Below are positions 33,790-42,564 of a stretch of DNA of 64,000 nt, piece by piece (position 1 is the first letter of the stretch; each line of letters begins with the position of its first letter). The notes under the pieces are model-generated. The model ran no database searches, had not been told where the DNA came from, and worked only from the letters and a program-made list of their open reading frames with translations. The stretch spans positions 2,294,001 to 2,358,000 of the forward strand of contig OW818697.1 in NCBI GenBank assembly GCA_942493365.1, read 5' to 3'. The DNA is from UBA8949 sp942493365. Lineage in GTDB: Bacteria > Bacillota > Clostridia > Saccharofermentanales > UBA5734. Both the position numbers and the translations under genes were made by a program.

Positions 33790-34236
33790 TCAGTCCAGTA
33801 AGCGTTTGACAATCTGGTTGACCAGTTTGCCGTCAGCCTTGCCTTTGACGTCCGGCATCAGGACTTTCATGACCTGACCCATGTCTCTGGCAGACTGGGC
33901 TCCCGAACTGCTGATGGCCTGGCGGACCAGGGCTTCAATCTCAGCCTCGGAAAGCTGCTTGGGCAGATACTCTTCGATGATGGCCATTTCAGCGCGGTTT
34001 TTGTCAATCATATCCTGACGGTTGGCACCGGCTAGATCTTCAATGGTTTCGACCCGCTTCTTGTACTCTTTTGCCATGATATCGGCCATACCGGCTTCAT
34101 CCAGCTCGGTCCGGGAATCCTTTTCGACTTGGAGAATGGCAGCACGCATGATTTGCAGCATATCCTTACGCAGGGTGTCCTTTTCGCGCATCGCCGTCTT
34201 GAGATCATCCAAAAGGCGTTCTTTCATGTTTGTCAT
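33790..34236 (-). CDS. YqeY/GatB-domain protein
   Basis: A 148-residue helical protein with the YqeY pattern KERLLDDLKTAMREKD at the start, RRxD-type LRKDMLQIMRAA, the Y-K-K-R-V helix, LPKQLSEAEIEALV and DMGQVMKVLMPDVKGKADGKLVNQIV. The fold equals the tRNA-binding tail of the GatB amidotransferase subunit, so an RNA-related role is presumed. It begins 2 bp after the rpsU stop, the widespread rpsU-yqeY pairing. Confidence 0.92.
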   Translation of the reverse strand: MTNMKERLLDDLKTAMREKDTLRKDMLQIMRAAILQVEKDSRTELDEAGMADIMAKEYKKRVETIEDLAGANRQDMIDKNRAEMAIIEEYLPKQLSEAEIEALVRQAISSSGAQSARDMGQVMKVLMPDVKGKADGKLVNQIVKRLLD

Positions 34237-34238
34237 GA

Positions 34239-34412
34239 TCAGCGCTTCCTCTTTCTGGCAGCCTCGGACTTTTTCTTGCGTTTGACACTGGGTTTTTCGT
34301 AATGTTCACGTTTGCGAACTTCCGCAAGAACGCCGGACCGGGCACAGGAACGCTTGAATCGTCTCAATGCACTGTCAAGGGACTCGTTTTCTTTTACTCT
34401 TACTTCTGACAT
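34239..34412 (-). CDS. rpsU: 30S ribosomal protein S21
   Basis: A 57-residue, Arg/Lys-rich protein: MSEVRVKENESLDSALRRFK, then RSGVLAEVRKREHYEKPSVK and a poly-basic tail ending KRKR. It is the last protein to join the 30S platform and helps base-pairing at initiation. GGGGAGGG precedes the ATG by 7 nt. It is short but unmistakable by pattern and by its place before yqeY. Confidence 0.96.
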   Translation of the reverse strand: MSEVRVKENESLDSALRRFKRSCARSGVLAEVRKREHYEKPSVKRKKKSEAARKRKR

Positions 34413-34493
34413 CTTTTTTCCCTCCCCTCACGGCGATGAATGGGGCTGTCCGCCGATTGACACGTCTGGCGGCTCCAGGCGATATCATGCAAT

Positions 34494-34523
34494 ATTATAC
34501 AAGCATCCGCCCGTCGGCGTCAA
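34494..34523 (-). promoter_or_regulatory. rpsU promoter
   Basis: TTGACG (34518-34523), 18-bp spacer and TATAAT (34494-34499) on the minus strand. The leader is about 75 nt. Confidence 0.7.
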
Positions 34524-34534
34524 CTAAAATCCGG

Positions 34535-36001
34535 TCAGGGCTCATACGTCAGCCGGCCTTCAATCTTGCGGGACTCATTCTGGTGGTTTCTGAACCATTC
34601 TTCGATGACCTGATAGGCCGATGTTGAGACGACTTTAGCGCCGTCCAGAGCCAGCAGATCGTTGTTGGTGATGGCCAGATTGGCCTTGGAATTGGCCAGA
34701 TGATAGCCCTGGAGCATGATGGTGTAAGTCTGGTCAGCGCGAACGGGCACGCCATCGAGGGTCAGCGCAGTCAGTTTTTGCGCCGCGTCGGAATAGACGG
34801 CCTTGACCTTGCTGTTGACCTGATAGCACTCACCCTCGCCGTCGCGATTACCAAGCCGCATGATGTGGGCAAAGATTTTTTGGAGCTGCGCGCCGGATAT
34901 TTTGTGCCGAGTCAGGCTGTCATCGTAGGGGAAGCAGGCCTTGAGGTCGCCCAGCGTCACCACCGGCCCCAGCGCCTTGACGCGGATCGAGCCGGCGCCG
35001 ACCAGCACGACATCCGACTCGGCCGACTCGGCCAGCGCGTCGGCGAAGATGTTGCCCAGCGTGGTTTCGACCTCACGCTTGGGGTGGGTCAGTTTTTCCG
35101 AAAGGCGCGTGACAATGGCGTTGTATTTTTGATCGACCTCGGTTTTGAAGGTCTCGATAAACTTCATCAGGTCGGCGTCGGGCGCGGCGATGCTCTCGTT
35201 GATCGGGATCAGCTGCCACTGCCACTTGATGATGGCGTTGGTGTCGTCGTCCACTTCAATGTCGAAACGGCCGATCTGGTCGGTGCCGGTGCCGGCTTGG
35301 GTGATCAGGATGTTGTTGACCTGCGCCGGCTGCTCCAGGATGGTGTGGGTGTGGCCGCCGATGATCAGGTCAACGCCCCAGGCCGGATCGAGCATTTTGG
35401 CCAGCTCAAGATCCGACTCAAAGCCGATGTGGGTCAGCGCGATTGTCAGGTCGATGTCGCTCTTTTTGTAGGCGTTGCAGATCTTGCCGATTTCGGCGGC
35501 GGCATCTTCAAGCGAGACGAAGGTGCCGATCAGCTTGTCGAGCGAAATAGCGTCCATGACCTTTTCGGTGATGATGCCGGTCAGCAGGATGCTAAAGCCG
35601 GCTTTTTTGATGACGATGTAAGGGTTCATCAGGCGCTTGCCGTATTTTTTGATGTAGAGATTGGCGTTGACGATGGGAAAGTTGGCCATTTTCTCCATGA
35701 ACAGCAGGTGCGGCAGACCGTAGTCCAGCTCATGATTGCCCAGCGTGACGGCATCGGGGGCCAGATAGTTCATGATCTCGATGGTCGAGATGCCCTTGAA
35801 CTCGGAGTCGATCAGCGAGCCCTGCACCATGTCTCCCGAAATCACGTAGAGGACGTTCTCTTCCTCGGCGCGGACCTTGTTGATGTAGCCGGACAGCAGC
35901 GCCAGGCCGCCGATCAGGTTGCCGGATTCGCCCTTGGCTTCGGCCAGAAAATCACCGTGCATGTCATTGGAATGAAGGATGGTAAATTTTTTGCTGTTCA
36001 T
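34535..36001 (-). CDS. Bifunctional metallophosphatase / 5'-nucleotidase, cytosolic form
   Basis: About 488 residues in the UshA/CD73 superfamily. The calcineurin-like metal domain has ILHSNDMHGDF, VISGDMVQGS, TLGNHELDYG and GGHTH. The C-terminal substrate-binding domain (about 310-480) has NIFADALAESAESD, GSIRV and DLKACFPYDDSLTRHKISG. It hydrolyses nucleoside monophosphates or related esters. Unlike UshA there is no signal peptide (begins MNSKKFTILHS), so it acts inside the cell. The ATG overlaps the TGA of the GGDEF/HD-GYP gene (ATGA), with GGGGAG upstream, pointing to a linked function. Confidence 0.88.
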   Translation of the reverse strand: MNSKKFTILHSNDMHGDFLAEAKGESGNLIGGLALLSGYINKVRAEEENVLYVISGDMVQGSLIDSEFKGISTIEIMNYLAPDAVTLGNHELDYGLPHLLFMEKMANFPIVNANLYIKKYGKRLMNPYIVIKKAGFSILLTGIITEKVMDAISLDKLIGTFVSLEDAAAEIGKICNAYKKSDIDLTIALTHIGFESDLELAKMLDPAWGVDLIIGGHTHTILEQPAQVNNILITQAGTGTDQIGRFDIEVDDDTNAIIKWQWQLIPINESIAAPDADLMKFIETFKTEVDQKYNAIVTRLSEKLTHPKREVETTLGNIFADALAESAESDVVLVGAGSIRVKALGPVVTLGDLKACFPYDDSLTRHKISGAQLQKIFAHIMRLGNRDGEGECYQVNSKVKAVYSDAAQKLTALTLDGVPVRADQTYTIMLQGYHLANSKANLAITNNDLLALDGAKVVSTSAYQVIEEWFRNHQNESRKIEGRLTYEP

Positions 36002-39000
36002 GCGCTGTCTCCCCATGTTTTTCCTAATACTTTTTCAACAAATACCCTGGCAATTTCCGGATCAAATTGCGTGCCGGCGCAGTGCATAATTTCCTGAGCC
36101 GCTTCCTCTTCGCTGTGTACTTTTTGGTAGGTCCTTATGCTGGTCATGGCGTCGTACGCGTCGGCCAGGCCAATGATTCTAGCCTGCAAGGAAATCTCGG
36201 TGCCTTTCAGACCGCGCGGGTAGCCGCTGCCGTCCCATTTCTCGTGGTGACACAGCACGTCGTTGGCAACCAGCGAAAACTCATTGACCGCACTGAGGAT
36301 GCGGAAACCGATTTCCGGATGTTTCTGGATCTGTTTGAGCTCATGATGATTTAACTTATTATGTGAATTGAGTATGGCTTCGTCAACACCAATCTTGCCA
36401 ATATCGTGCATCAAGCCGGTAATCCTGATTTGTTCAATATCCTTGCGGTTGAAACCCATTTTTTCGGCAATGGCTTCACTCATTTCGCTGACGCGCTTGG
36501 AATGCGCCATTTCACGGTTGCTTTTTGCAAATAGGGTGCTCATGATCAAATCGATCGTTTTGCTGCGCATACTGGAACTCTCGGACAGCTTGCGCCGGTA
36601 CATATCGTCTTCCGCTTGCCTATAGATGTCCTTGATGTCATCCGTGTCTTGCAATTTGACCGCGTAACCAATCGATACCGAGAGGGTAATATTGTCCATT
36701 TTCTCGTTGGCAATGGCGGCGTTGATGCGCGCGATCAGTTTGTCAGCATGTTCGGAATCGGTTTCCGGCAAGAGAATTGCAAACTCATCGCCGCCAACCC
36801 GGGAGACGATGTCTTCAGCCCGGCACTCTCTTTTCAGTATGCTGGCAACTTTTTCCAGTAAAATGTCGCCGACCCTGTGCCCGAAGGCATCGTTGGTCAG
36901 CTTCAAGCCATTGACATCGGCCATAATCAAGGTGAGATGACTGGCTTTAAGTTGGTCGAGCTGTTTCATCTGATCGTCAAAATGGCGACGATTGTAGAGG
37001 CCGGTCAGGTGATCGTGGTAGCTGAGATATTCGATTTCATCCTGCTTTTTCTTTTTTTCCGAAACATCACGGAAGACCAGCACCACACCAATTATCTGGC
37101 CATTGTCCTGCACAATGGGTGCCGCGTTTTGTTCAATCGAACGCTCGGTTCCGTCTTTGCCGATCAGAATGCAGTTGCTGTCGACTTCAATGATCTTGCC
37201 GCTGCACAGCACGGCATACACAATGTCCTCACAAGGTTCTCGAGATAACTCATCGACAACGGCAAAGACGTCCTGAATCAGTTTGCCTTTTGCTTGTGAT
37301 TGCGTCCAGCCGGTCAGTGCTTCGGCGACGCGGTTGACCAGCACAATATGCCCTTGATGGTCGGTCGAAATGACGCCATCGCCAACCGATGCCAACGTCG
37401 TTTTCAACAAACTGTTTTCGTTGGCCAGCGCGATTTCCAGGTTTTTGCGCTCGGTGATCACCTCGGTGTAGATGATGATGCCGCCGATCTGGCCGTCGTT
37501 TTCATACCAAGGCCGGCACTCCCATCGCGTCCAGTCCGTGGTGCCATCGGCTCTGGGGTAGGGATCCTCTTCGGCGCTGGAAATCTCGCCCTTGAGCGCC
37601 TTTTGATGAACAATCCGCCATTTCTGCGGCAGGTCGGGGAAGACGTCGTAATGATGTTTGCCAATGATATCTTTGTCTTCGATGCCGTAATCGTCCAGAT
37701 AGCGCTGGCTGACATAAAGGTAATTCAAGTCGCGGTCATGCACGGCAATGGCACTTTTGTTATGCTCAATGATGTAGCGCATCAGCTCATGCGAATGGGT
37801 CAGCTCGATGTCAGCCCGTTTGCGATCAGAGATGTCCAGGATATTGGACAGAATGACCGGCTCGTTGGCAACATGAATGATCTGGGCTGCGAAAAGGGCT
37901 ACGATGATCTGTCCATCCTTCTTTCTGAATGAGTATTCCTTGTTGGAGACGGATTCGCCTCGACTCAGTCGGGTCATAACCGCTTCCCGATCCTTGGGAT
38001 CGGCCCACAAATTCAGCATGATCGATGAACTGGCCATCGCTTCCTGGCGCGTGTACCCCGAAGCTCGGCAAAAAGCCTCATTGACGTCCAACAGCTGACC
38101 ATCGCTGACCCGAGTGATTGTGATCACGCTAGGTGAAGAATGAAAAATTTTGGCAAACCGCTCCTCACTTTCGCGAAGCTTGAATTCAGCCAGTTTGCGG
38201 CTGGTTATGTCGATCGAGTGGGTCAGCGCCAGAACGACGTTGTTATTTTCATCTTTGATCGGACTGATTGTCGCCTGAAAATAAAGTGTTTTATTTTTGA
38301 GCGGCACGGTGACTTCCAGCGATTCGCTTGTGCCGGTTCGGAAAACTTTTTGCACGGCAGCAAAGCGATAGTCAGCCTGCTCCTGGTCATAGATATCCCA
38401 GAATGACTTGCCGATAAAGTATTCCGGAGTCTGGTCAAATGTTTTGGCAAAGACCGAGTTGGTAAATTGATAGACGCCTTTTTCGTCCACGCAGAAAATG
38501 ACATCGCAGGAACTTTCGATCAGCGATCGATATTTCATTTCACTAACGCGCAACTCGTTCTCGATCGCTTTGAACTGGCTGATATCACTGAGCACGGCGC
38601 GGCAAACCGTTTGGCCTTGCTCATCCTGCTGTGTCTTCGCGGTCAGATGTGCCCAAAAAACTGACTTGTCGTTTCTGATCATGCGCAGTTCGCATTGCTG
38701 CGGATCGCCCGTGCTAAAAAGGACTTTGCGGTGACGGTAATAAATATCCTGGTCATCCTTGAGAATAAATTTGGATATTGCCTTGCGGACCAAACCGCCT
38801 CTTGGTGTACGCAATAAATCACAGGCGGCCAGATTGGCTTCCAAAACAAGGCCGGCCTCATTAATGGTCGCATAGCCGACCGGCGCCAGATCGTAAAGAT
38901 CGAAATAGCGCGTCCTGGCCAGTTCCAGCTCCAACTGAATGCGCCGCAATTCTTCGTTTTGCATTTCGAGTTCGATCTGATGCACCCGCAGCTCGTGCAG

Positions 39001-39096
39001 GGTTTGCTGCTGTTCATCCGTTGATTGGACAGACCGGTCACCGGATCGTATGCTTTGATCGGGGATATCTCTTCGCTTTACCATGGCACGCCTCAT
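35998..39096 (-). CDS. Multi-PAS GGDEF/HD-GYP sensor protein
   Basis: A 1032-residue cytosolic protein. A short coiled coil (about 30-62) precedes about five PAS domains (62-680), then GGDEF (about 690-845) and HD-GYP (about 860-1020). The cyclase site RVGGDEF is intact, preceded by RAED, the RxxD product-inhibition site. HD-GYP shows MAHSKRVSEMSEAIA, LMHDIGKIG, QKHPEIGFRIL, CHHEKWDGSGYPRG and ADAYDAMTS, all complete. The protein can thus in principle both make and degrade cyclic di-GMP, switched by PAS signals. It lies between a CheB/CheR-PAS gene (12 bp) and a 5'-nucleotidase (4-bp overlap). Confidence 0.93.
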   Translation of the reverse strand: MRRAMVKRRDIPDQSIRSGDRSVQSTDEQQQTLHELRVHQIELEMQNEELRRIQLELELARTRYFDLYDLAPVGYATINEAGLVLEANLAACDLLRTPRGGLVRKAISKFILKDDQDIYYRHRKVLFSTGDPQQCELRMIRNDKSVFWAHLTAKTQQDEQGQTVCRAVLSDISQFKAIENELRVSEMKYRSLIESSCDVIFCVDEKGVYQFTNSVFAKTFDQTPEYFIGKSFWDIYDQEQADYRFAAVQKVFRTGTSESLEVTVPLKNKTLYFQATISPIKDENNNVVLALTHSIDITSRKLAEFKLRESEERFAKIFHSSPSVITITRVSDGQLLDVNEAFCRASGYTRQEAMASSSIMLNLWADPKDREAVMTRLSRGESVSNKEYSFRKKDGQIIVALFAAQIIHVANEPVILSNILDISDRKRADIELTHSHELMRYIIEHNKSAIAVHDRDLNYLYVSQRYLDDYGIEDKDIIGKHHYDVFPDLPQKWRIVHQKALKGEISSAEEDPYPRADGTTDWTRWECRPWYENDGQIGGIIIYTEVITERKNLEIALANENSLLKTTLASVGDGVISTDHQGHIVLVNRVAEALTGWTQSQAKGKLIQDVFAVVDELSREPCEDIVYAVLCSGKIIEVDSNCILIGKDGTERSIEQNAAPIVQDNGQIIGVVLVFRDVSEKKKKQDEIEYLSYHDHLTGLYNRRHFDDQMKQLDQLKASHLTLIMADVNGLKLTNDAFGHRVGDILLEKVASILKRECRAEDIVSRVGGDEFAILLPETDSEHADKLIARINAAIANEKMDNITLSVSIGYAVKLQDTDDIKDIYRQAEDDMYRRKLSESSSMRSKTIDLIMSTLFAKSNREMAHSKRVSEMSEAIAEKMGFNRKDIEQIRITGLMHDIGKIGVDEAILNSHNKLNHHELKQIQKHPEIGFRILSAVNEFSLVANDVLCHHEKWDGSGYPRGLKGTEISLQARIIGLADAYDAMTSIRTYQKVHSEEEAAQEIMHCAGTQFDPEIARVFVEKVLGKTWGDSA

Positions 39097-39108
39097 GATC
39101 TGACTCTG

Positions 39109-42087
39109 CTATTTGGCTTCTCGTTCTGTGGTTGCAATCGCATAAATTTGCCCGGCTTCATCCTGTAATGCTGTGGCGGTGACCCAAACATTTAGCACAG
39201 CACCATTCTTGGCTGTTCTCTGGGTTCGATAGGGCTCTATCACCTCGGATTGGGTAAGTTTGTAAAGAATCGCCATTTCGTCATTTTTATGATCTTTGGG
39301 AATACGGTCGCGAACATTCATTTGCAGGGCCTCGGCCTCAAGCCAACCATACATGCGACAGGCGGATGGATTCCATGCCATGATCCTGCCATCCATGCTC
39401 TGAACAGTGATCGCGTCGTGAGAGTCCCGCACCACCACAGCCAGCCGCAACAGATCATTGGCCTGCTTGAGAACTTGACGCGCCTGAACGGTTGACGAAA
39501 TATCAACAAAGGTCAGCACGGCACCTTCAATAACATTATCAAGAGTACGGTAGGGCTGAATCCGCATGGAATACCATCGGTCATCGGTCGTCGGCAACTC
39601 AATCTCTTTGGCCGTCAAGGTGTCCAGTACAGCCTGGATGTCGGGTGCCAAACAATTATAACTTGTCAAATTGGTCGCGATGTGCGTGATCGGCCGACCA
39701 ACATCACTGGCAATCAGGTTGATGATGCGGGTTGCCGAGGGGGTAAACCGCAGTATTTGCAATTGATGATTGACAAACACCGTGCCGATGCCGGTACCGG
39801 CCACCAGATTGTTCATGTCATTGTTGACCCGCGACAAGTCGGCGACATTGTTTTGCAGTTCGGTGTTAACCGTCGTCAGCTCCTCGTTCATGGACTGCAG
39901 TTCTTCTTTGGACGTTTCCAGCTCTTCGTTGGTCGACTGCATTTCTTCGTTGACCGACTGCAACTCTTCATTGGACGATTTAAGTTCTTCGTTGATGGTT
40001 TGCAATTCTTCGTTGGCTGACTGCAGGTATTCATCTTTGGTAATAAGCTCTTTCTGAAGTGCGGCTATTCGGGCATCGTTGTCGGGCAGTCCATTGATCG
40101 TGATCGCTCGATCCAAACTGTTCACGTTTTCCGGCATCTCCTCCAGCACAACCAGATAGAGCTGCGAGTCGTTGATTTCGGTCGAATCTGGCGCAACGGG
40201 GCAAACGATCATGTTAACCGTGACAATACGGCTTTTGTCTTTAATGTGCAAACCTGGACTGAATATCGTTTCGTTGGTTGTGACAGCTTTGCGCAAGGCA
40301 TTGGCCAGCTCAACCTGCAGCCCTTTGCGGGCCATTTTTAGAATATTATTGATACCGGATTCCCCGGGTGCAGGCTCAAGAAAGGCCCCGGTACGACCAT
40401 GTAGATACAGCAAATCGCCATGGGCATTGATCAGCGCACCCGCAAGATTATCCCGATTGATCATGTTCTGTTCCGTCAGTTCCTTCAAGGATCGTTTGGC
40501 GGGTAGGGCTAGCCTGTCTCTTGGTTGCTGAACTTTGTCACGGGGCACCACGGATGAACTGTAATGCTTCGACATGCCCTCCCACAAGCTTTCATCAGTT
40601 TCTTTGCGCCTATAGAGCTTGGCTTTGCGATCGATGGCACTGAATAAATGATCCAATTCACCCAACGTTTCTGATGTGCCCAGAAAAAGTGCTCCGCCAG
40701 CATTCAGGGCATAATGGAACAGCGGTATCAATTTACGCTGCAGACCGCCGCCCATGTAAATTAATAAATTGCGGCAGCTGATCAAGTCCAGCCTGGAAAA
40801 TGGCGGGTCAAGGATTATGTCCTGCTCGGAGAAAACCAGCATATCGCGAATACTCTTTTTGATGCGGTAGGATAAACCATCGGTTTCGAGGCTGAAAAAC
40901 TCGGCCAGCCGTTCCGGTGAAATATCCGTAGCAATGCTGGACGAGTAAAAGCCGGTACGGGCAACAGCGATGGCCTGTCTGTCAATATCGGTCGCAAAAA
41001 TCAGTATTTTATAACTCTTTTTCAACATCTTCATGGCTTCCTGCAGCAGGATAGCAATCGAATAGGCTTCCTCACCGGTGGAGCAGCCCGCGCACCAGAC
41101 GCGGATGGTTTCGCCGGCCGTTTTGTCGGCGAACAGCTTGGGAATCACCTGTTCCTTGAGGACCAGGAAGGCGTCAGGATCGCGGAAAAAGCTGGTCACT
41201 CCAATCAGCAGATCACGAAAAAGCGATTCCACCTCAATCGGAGACTGCTGGATGTATCTGGTGTAGCCGTCAATTGAATCAATCTGATTGACTGCCATCC
41301 GCCGTTCAATGCGTCGGTTGATGGTGCTCAACTTGTACTGCGAAAAATCGTGCCCGGTTTGGTCGCGCAGACGAACAAATATTTTTTTGAGCGCATTTTC
41401 GAACTTGGGTGCAGGCGTGTCGGAAACTCGAACGGGATTGCCATAGGCATGCGCGGCATAGGCGATGAGCTGGGCGGGCATTTCGGCTGGCGATATTTCA
41501 TAGTCAATCAGTCCCGTGGCTATGGCGCTGCGCGGCATACCATCGAACTCGGTTGATTCCGGGTTTTGCGCCATGGCCATGCCGCCTTCGGCCTTTATCG
41601 CTCGCACGCCCTGTGTGCCGTCGCTGCCGGTACCGGAGAGCACAATGCAAATGGCTTTTTCGTGAAGGTCTTGGGCAAGGGATCGGAAGAAGAAGTCAAT
41701 CGGCAGACGCTGTCCGCGCGGTGCTGAGGGTTGCAGCAGCTGCAGGGTGCCATTGATAAAAGCCATGTCAAAGTTTGGCGGGATGATGTAAGCGCAATTG
41801 GGCTGAACGACCATGCCATCTTCCACTTCGAAAACCTGCATACAGGTAAAGTGCCTGATCAGTTCGGTCAAGATGCTTTTGTGATCCGGAGCCAGATGCT
41901 GAACCAACACAAAAGCCATGTCCGGGTTGGTATTGGCGGGCATGCCGGAAAAGAACGCTTCAAAAGCAGCCAGGCCGCCCGCCGATGCACCAATGCCTAC
42001 GATCGGGAAGTCACGTGCCGGATGGCTCGACTCAGAGTTTAGAGCCGGTTGATCGGTCTTTTTTGGATCTCTCTTCTTAATCGCCAT
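39109..42087 (-). CDS. CheB/CheR fusion protein with PAS domains
   Basis: About 992 residues. An N-terminal CheB methylesterase domain (about 25-215) has GIGASAGGLAAF, QHLAPDHKS and GTGSDGTQG, giving the Ser-His-Asp triad. The CheR methyltransferase domain follows (about 225-490; ATINRRIERRM-like start, FFRDPDAF, VWCAGCSTGEEAYS, CRNLLIYM). Then a seven-fold heptad coiled coil of repeating NEELQ units (about 640-715) and two PAS domains (about 720-985). Such fusions modify unknown receptors and feed kinase or cyclic di-GMP pathways. No REC domain or MCP is present here. ATG 42087 follows AGGAG; it is the first gene of the operon. Confidence 0.92.
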   Translation of the reverse strand: MAIKKRDPKKTDQPALNSESSHPARDFPIVGIGASAGGLAAFEAFFSGMPANTNPDMAFVLVQHLAPDHKSILTELIRHFTCMQVFEVEDGMVVQPNCAYIIPPNFDMAFINGTLQLLQPSAPRGQRLPIDFFFRSLAQDLHEKAICIVLSGTGSDGTQGVRAIKAEGGMAMAQNPESTEFDGMPRSAIATGLIDYEISPAEMPAQLIAYAAHAYGNPVRVSDTPAPKFENALKKIFVRLRDQTGHDFSQYKLSTINRRIERRMAVNQIDSIDGYTRYIQQSPIEVESLFRDLLIGVTSFFRDPDAFLVLKEQVIPKLFADKTAGETIRVWCAGCSTGEEAYSIAILLQEAMKMLKKSYKILIFATDIDRQAIAVARTGFYSSSIATDISPERLAEFFSLETDGLSYRIKKSIRDMLVFSEQDIILDPPFSRLDLISCRNLLIYMGGGLQRKLIPLFHYALNAGGALFLGTSETLGELDHLFSAIDRKAKLYRRKETDESLWEGMSKHYSSSVVPRDKVQQPRDRLALPAKRSLKELTEQNMINRDNLAGALINAHGDLLYLHGRTGAFLEPAPGESGINNILKMARKGLQVELANALRKAVTTNETIFSPGLHIKDKSRIVTVNMIVCPVAPDSTEINDSQLYLVVLEEMPENVNSLDRAITINGLPDNDARIAALQKELITKDEYLQSANEELQTINEELKSSNEELQSVNEEMQSTNEELETSKEELQSMNEELTTVNTELQNNVADLSRVNNDMNNLVAGTGIGTVFVNHQLQILRFTPSATRIINLIASDVGRPITHIATNLTSYNCLAPDIQAVLDTLTAKEIELPTTDDRWYSMRIQPYRTLDNVIEGAVLTFVDISSTVQARQVLKQANDLLRLAVVVRDSHDAITVQSMDGRIMAWNPSACRMYGWLEAEALQMNVRDRIPKDHKNDEMAILYKLTQSEVIEPYRTQRTAKNGAVLNVWVTATALQDEAGQIYAIATTEREAK

Positions 42088-42176
42088 AGCATCTCCTGCC
42101 CATCTTGTGTTGCGCAGACTGCCAACCAAGAACAGTGCCGGTCCGGGATCAGATCGAGATTAAATCGAATGCATTT

Positions 42177-42182
42177 ATTATA
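42177..42182 (-). promoter_or_regulatory. Candidate -10 box of the CheB/CheR operon
   Basis: Minus-strand TATAAT about 90 bp before the ATG; the -35 at 17 bp (CTGTAA, 42200-42205) is weak and overlaps the HIT stop codon. Confidence 0.4.
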
Positions 42183-42199
42183 TAACAGCTGACGTCTGA

Positions 42200-42550
42200 T
42201 TACAGCAGTTTTTCACCAAATCTGCGGCCGCCAATCAGATGGAAGTGAACGTGATTGATCGTCTGGCCGCCATCTTTACCGCAATTGTTGATCAGGCGGA
42301 AACCGCCAGCTGCGACGCCGGCCTTTTCGGCAATGCGGGGCACAGCTTTGAGGATGGCCGCCATAATTTTGCTGCCCTCTGCTGCGGCCGCCAGTTCGAG
42401 GATGTCGCCGGCGTGGCAGCGGGGCACGATCAGGATATGCGTCGGTGCGACGGGGTGCAGGTCGTTGAAGGCAACCAGATCGTCGTCCTGATAAACCATT
42501 TTTGCGGGGATCTCACCGGCGATGATTTTACAAAAAACACAGTCGTGCAT
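42200..42550 (-). CDS. HIT family protein (HinT-like)
   Basis: A 116-residue purine nucleoside phosphoramidase-like protein. CVFCKIIAGEIPA at the start carries a Cys pair, and the catalytic histidine triad is NHVHFHLIGGR near the end. HinT hydrolyses AMP-lysine and aminoacyl-adenylates released by synthetases. It lies 14 bp after alaS, a sensible partner, with GGAGG before its ATG. Family length is normal. Confidence 0.93.
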   Translation of the reverse strand: MHDCVFCKIIAGEIPAKMVYQDDDLVAFNDLHPVAPTHILIVPRCHAGDILELAAAAEGSKIMAAILKAVPRIAEKAGVAAGGFRLINNCGKDGGQTINHVHFHLIGGRRFGEKLL

Positions 42551-42564
42551 GGTGTCGCCTCCAT

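Noticed and set aside
34700..36097. Long plus-strand open frame opposite the 5'-nucleotidase
   Set aside because: A mirror of a high-GC gene; its product is His/Asp/Gly-rich without family motifs. The same holds for 6107-7174, 43192-44862, 49021-50292 and 56682-58007.
39890..40025. Periodic DNA repeats resembling a short array
   Set aside because: They encode the NEELQ heptad coiled coil of the CheB/CheR protein; there are no spacers, so it is not CRISPR.
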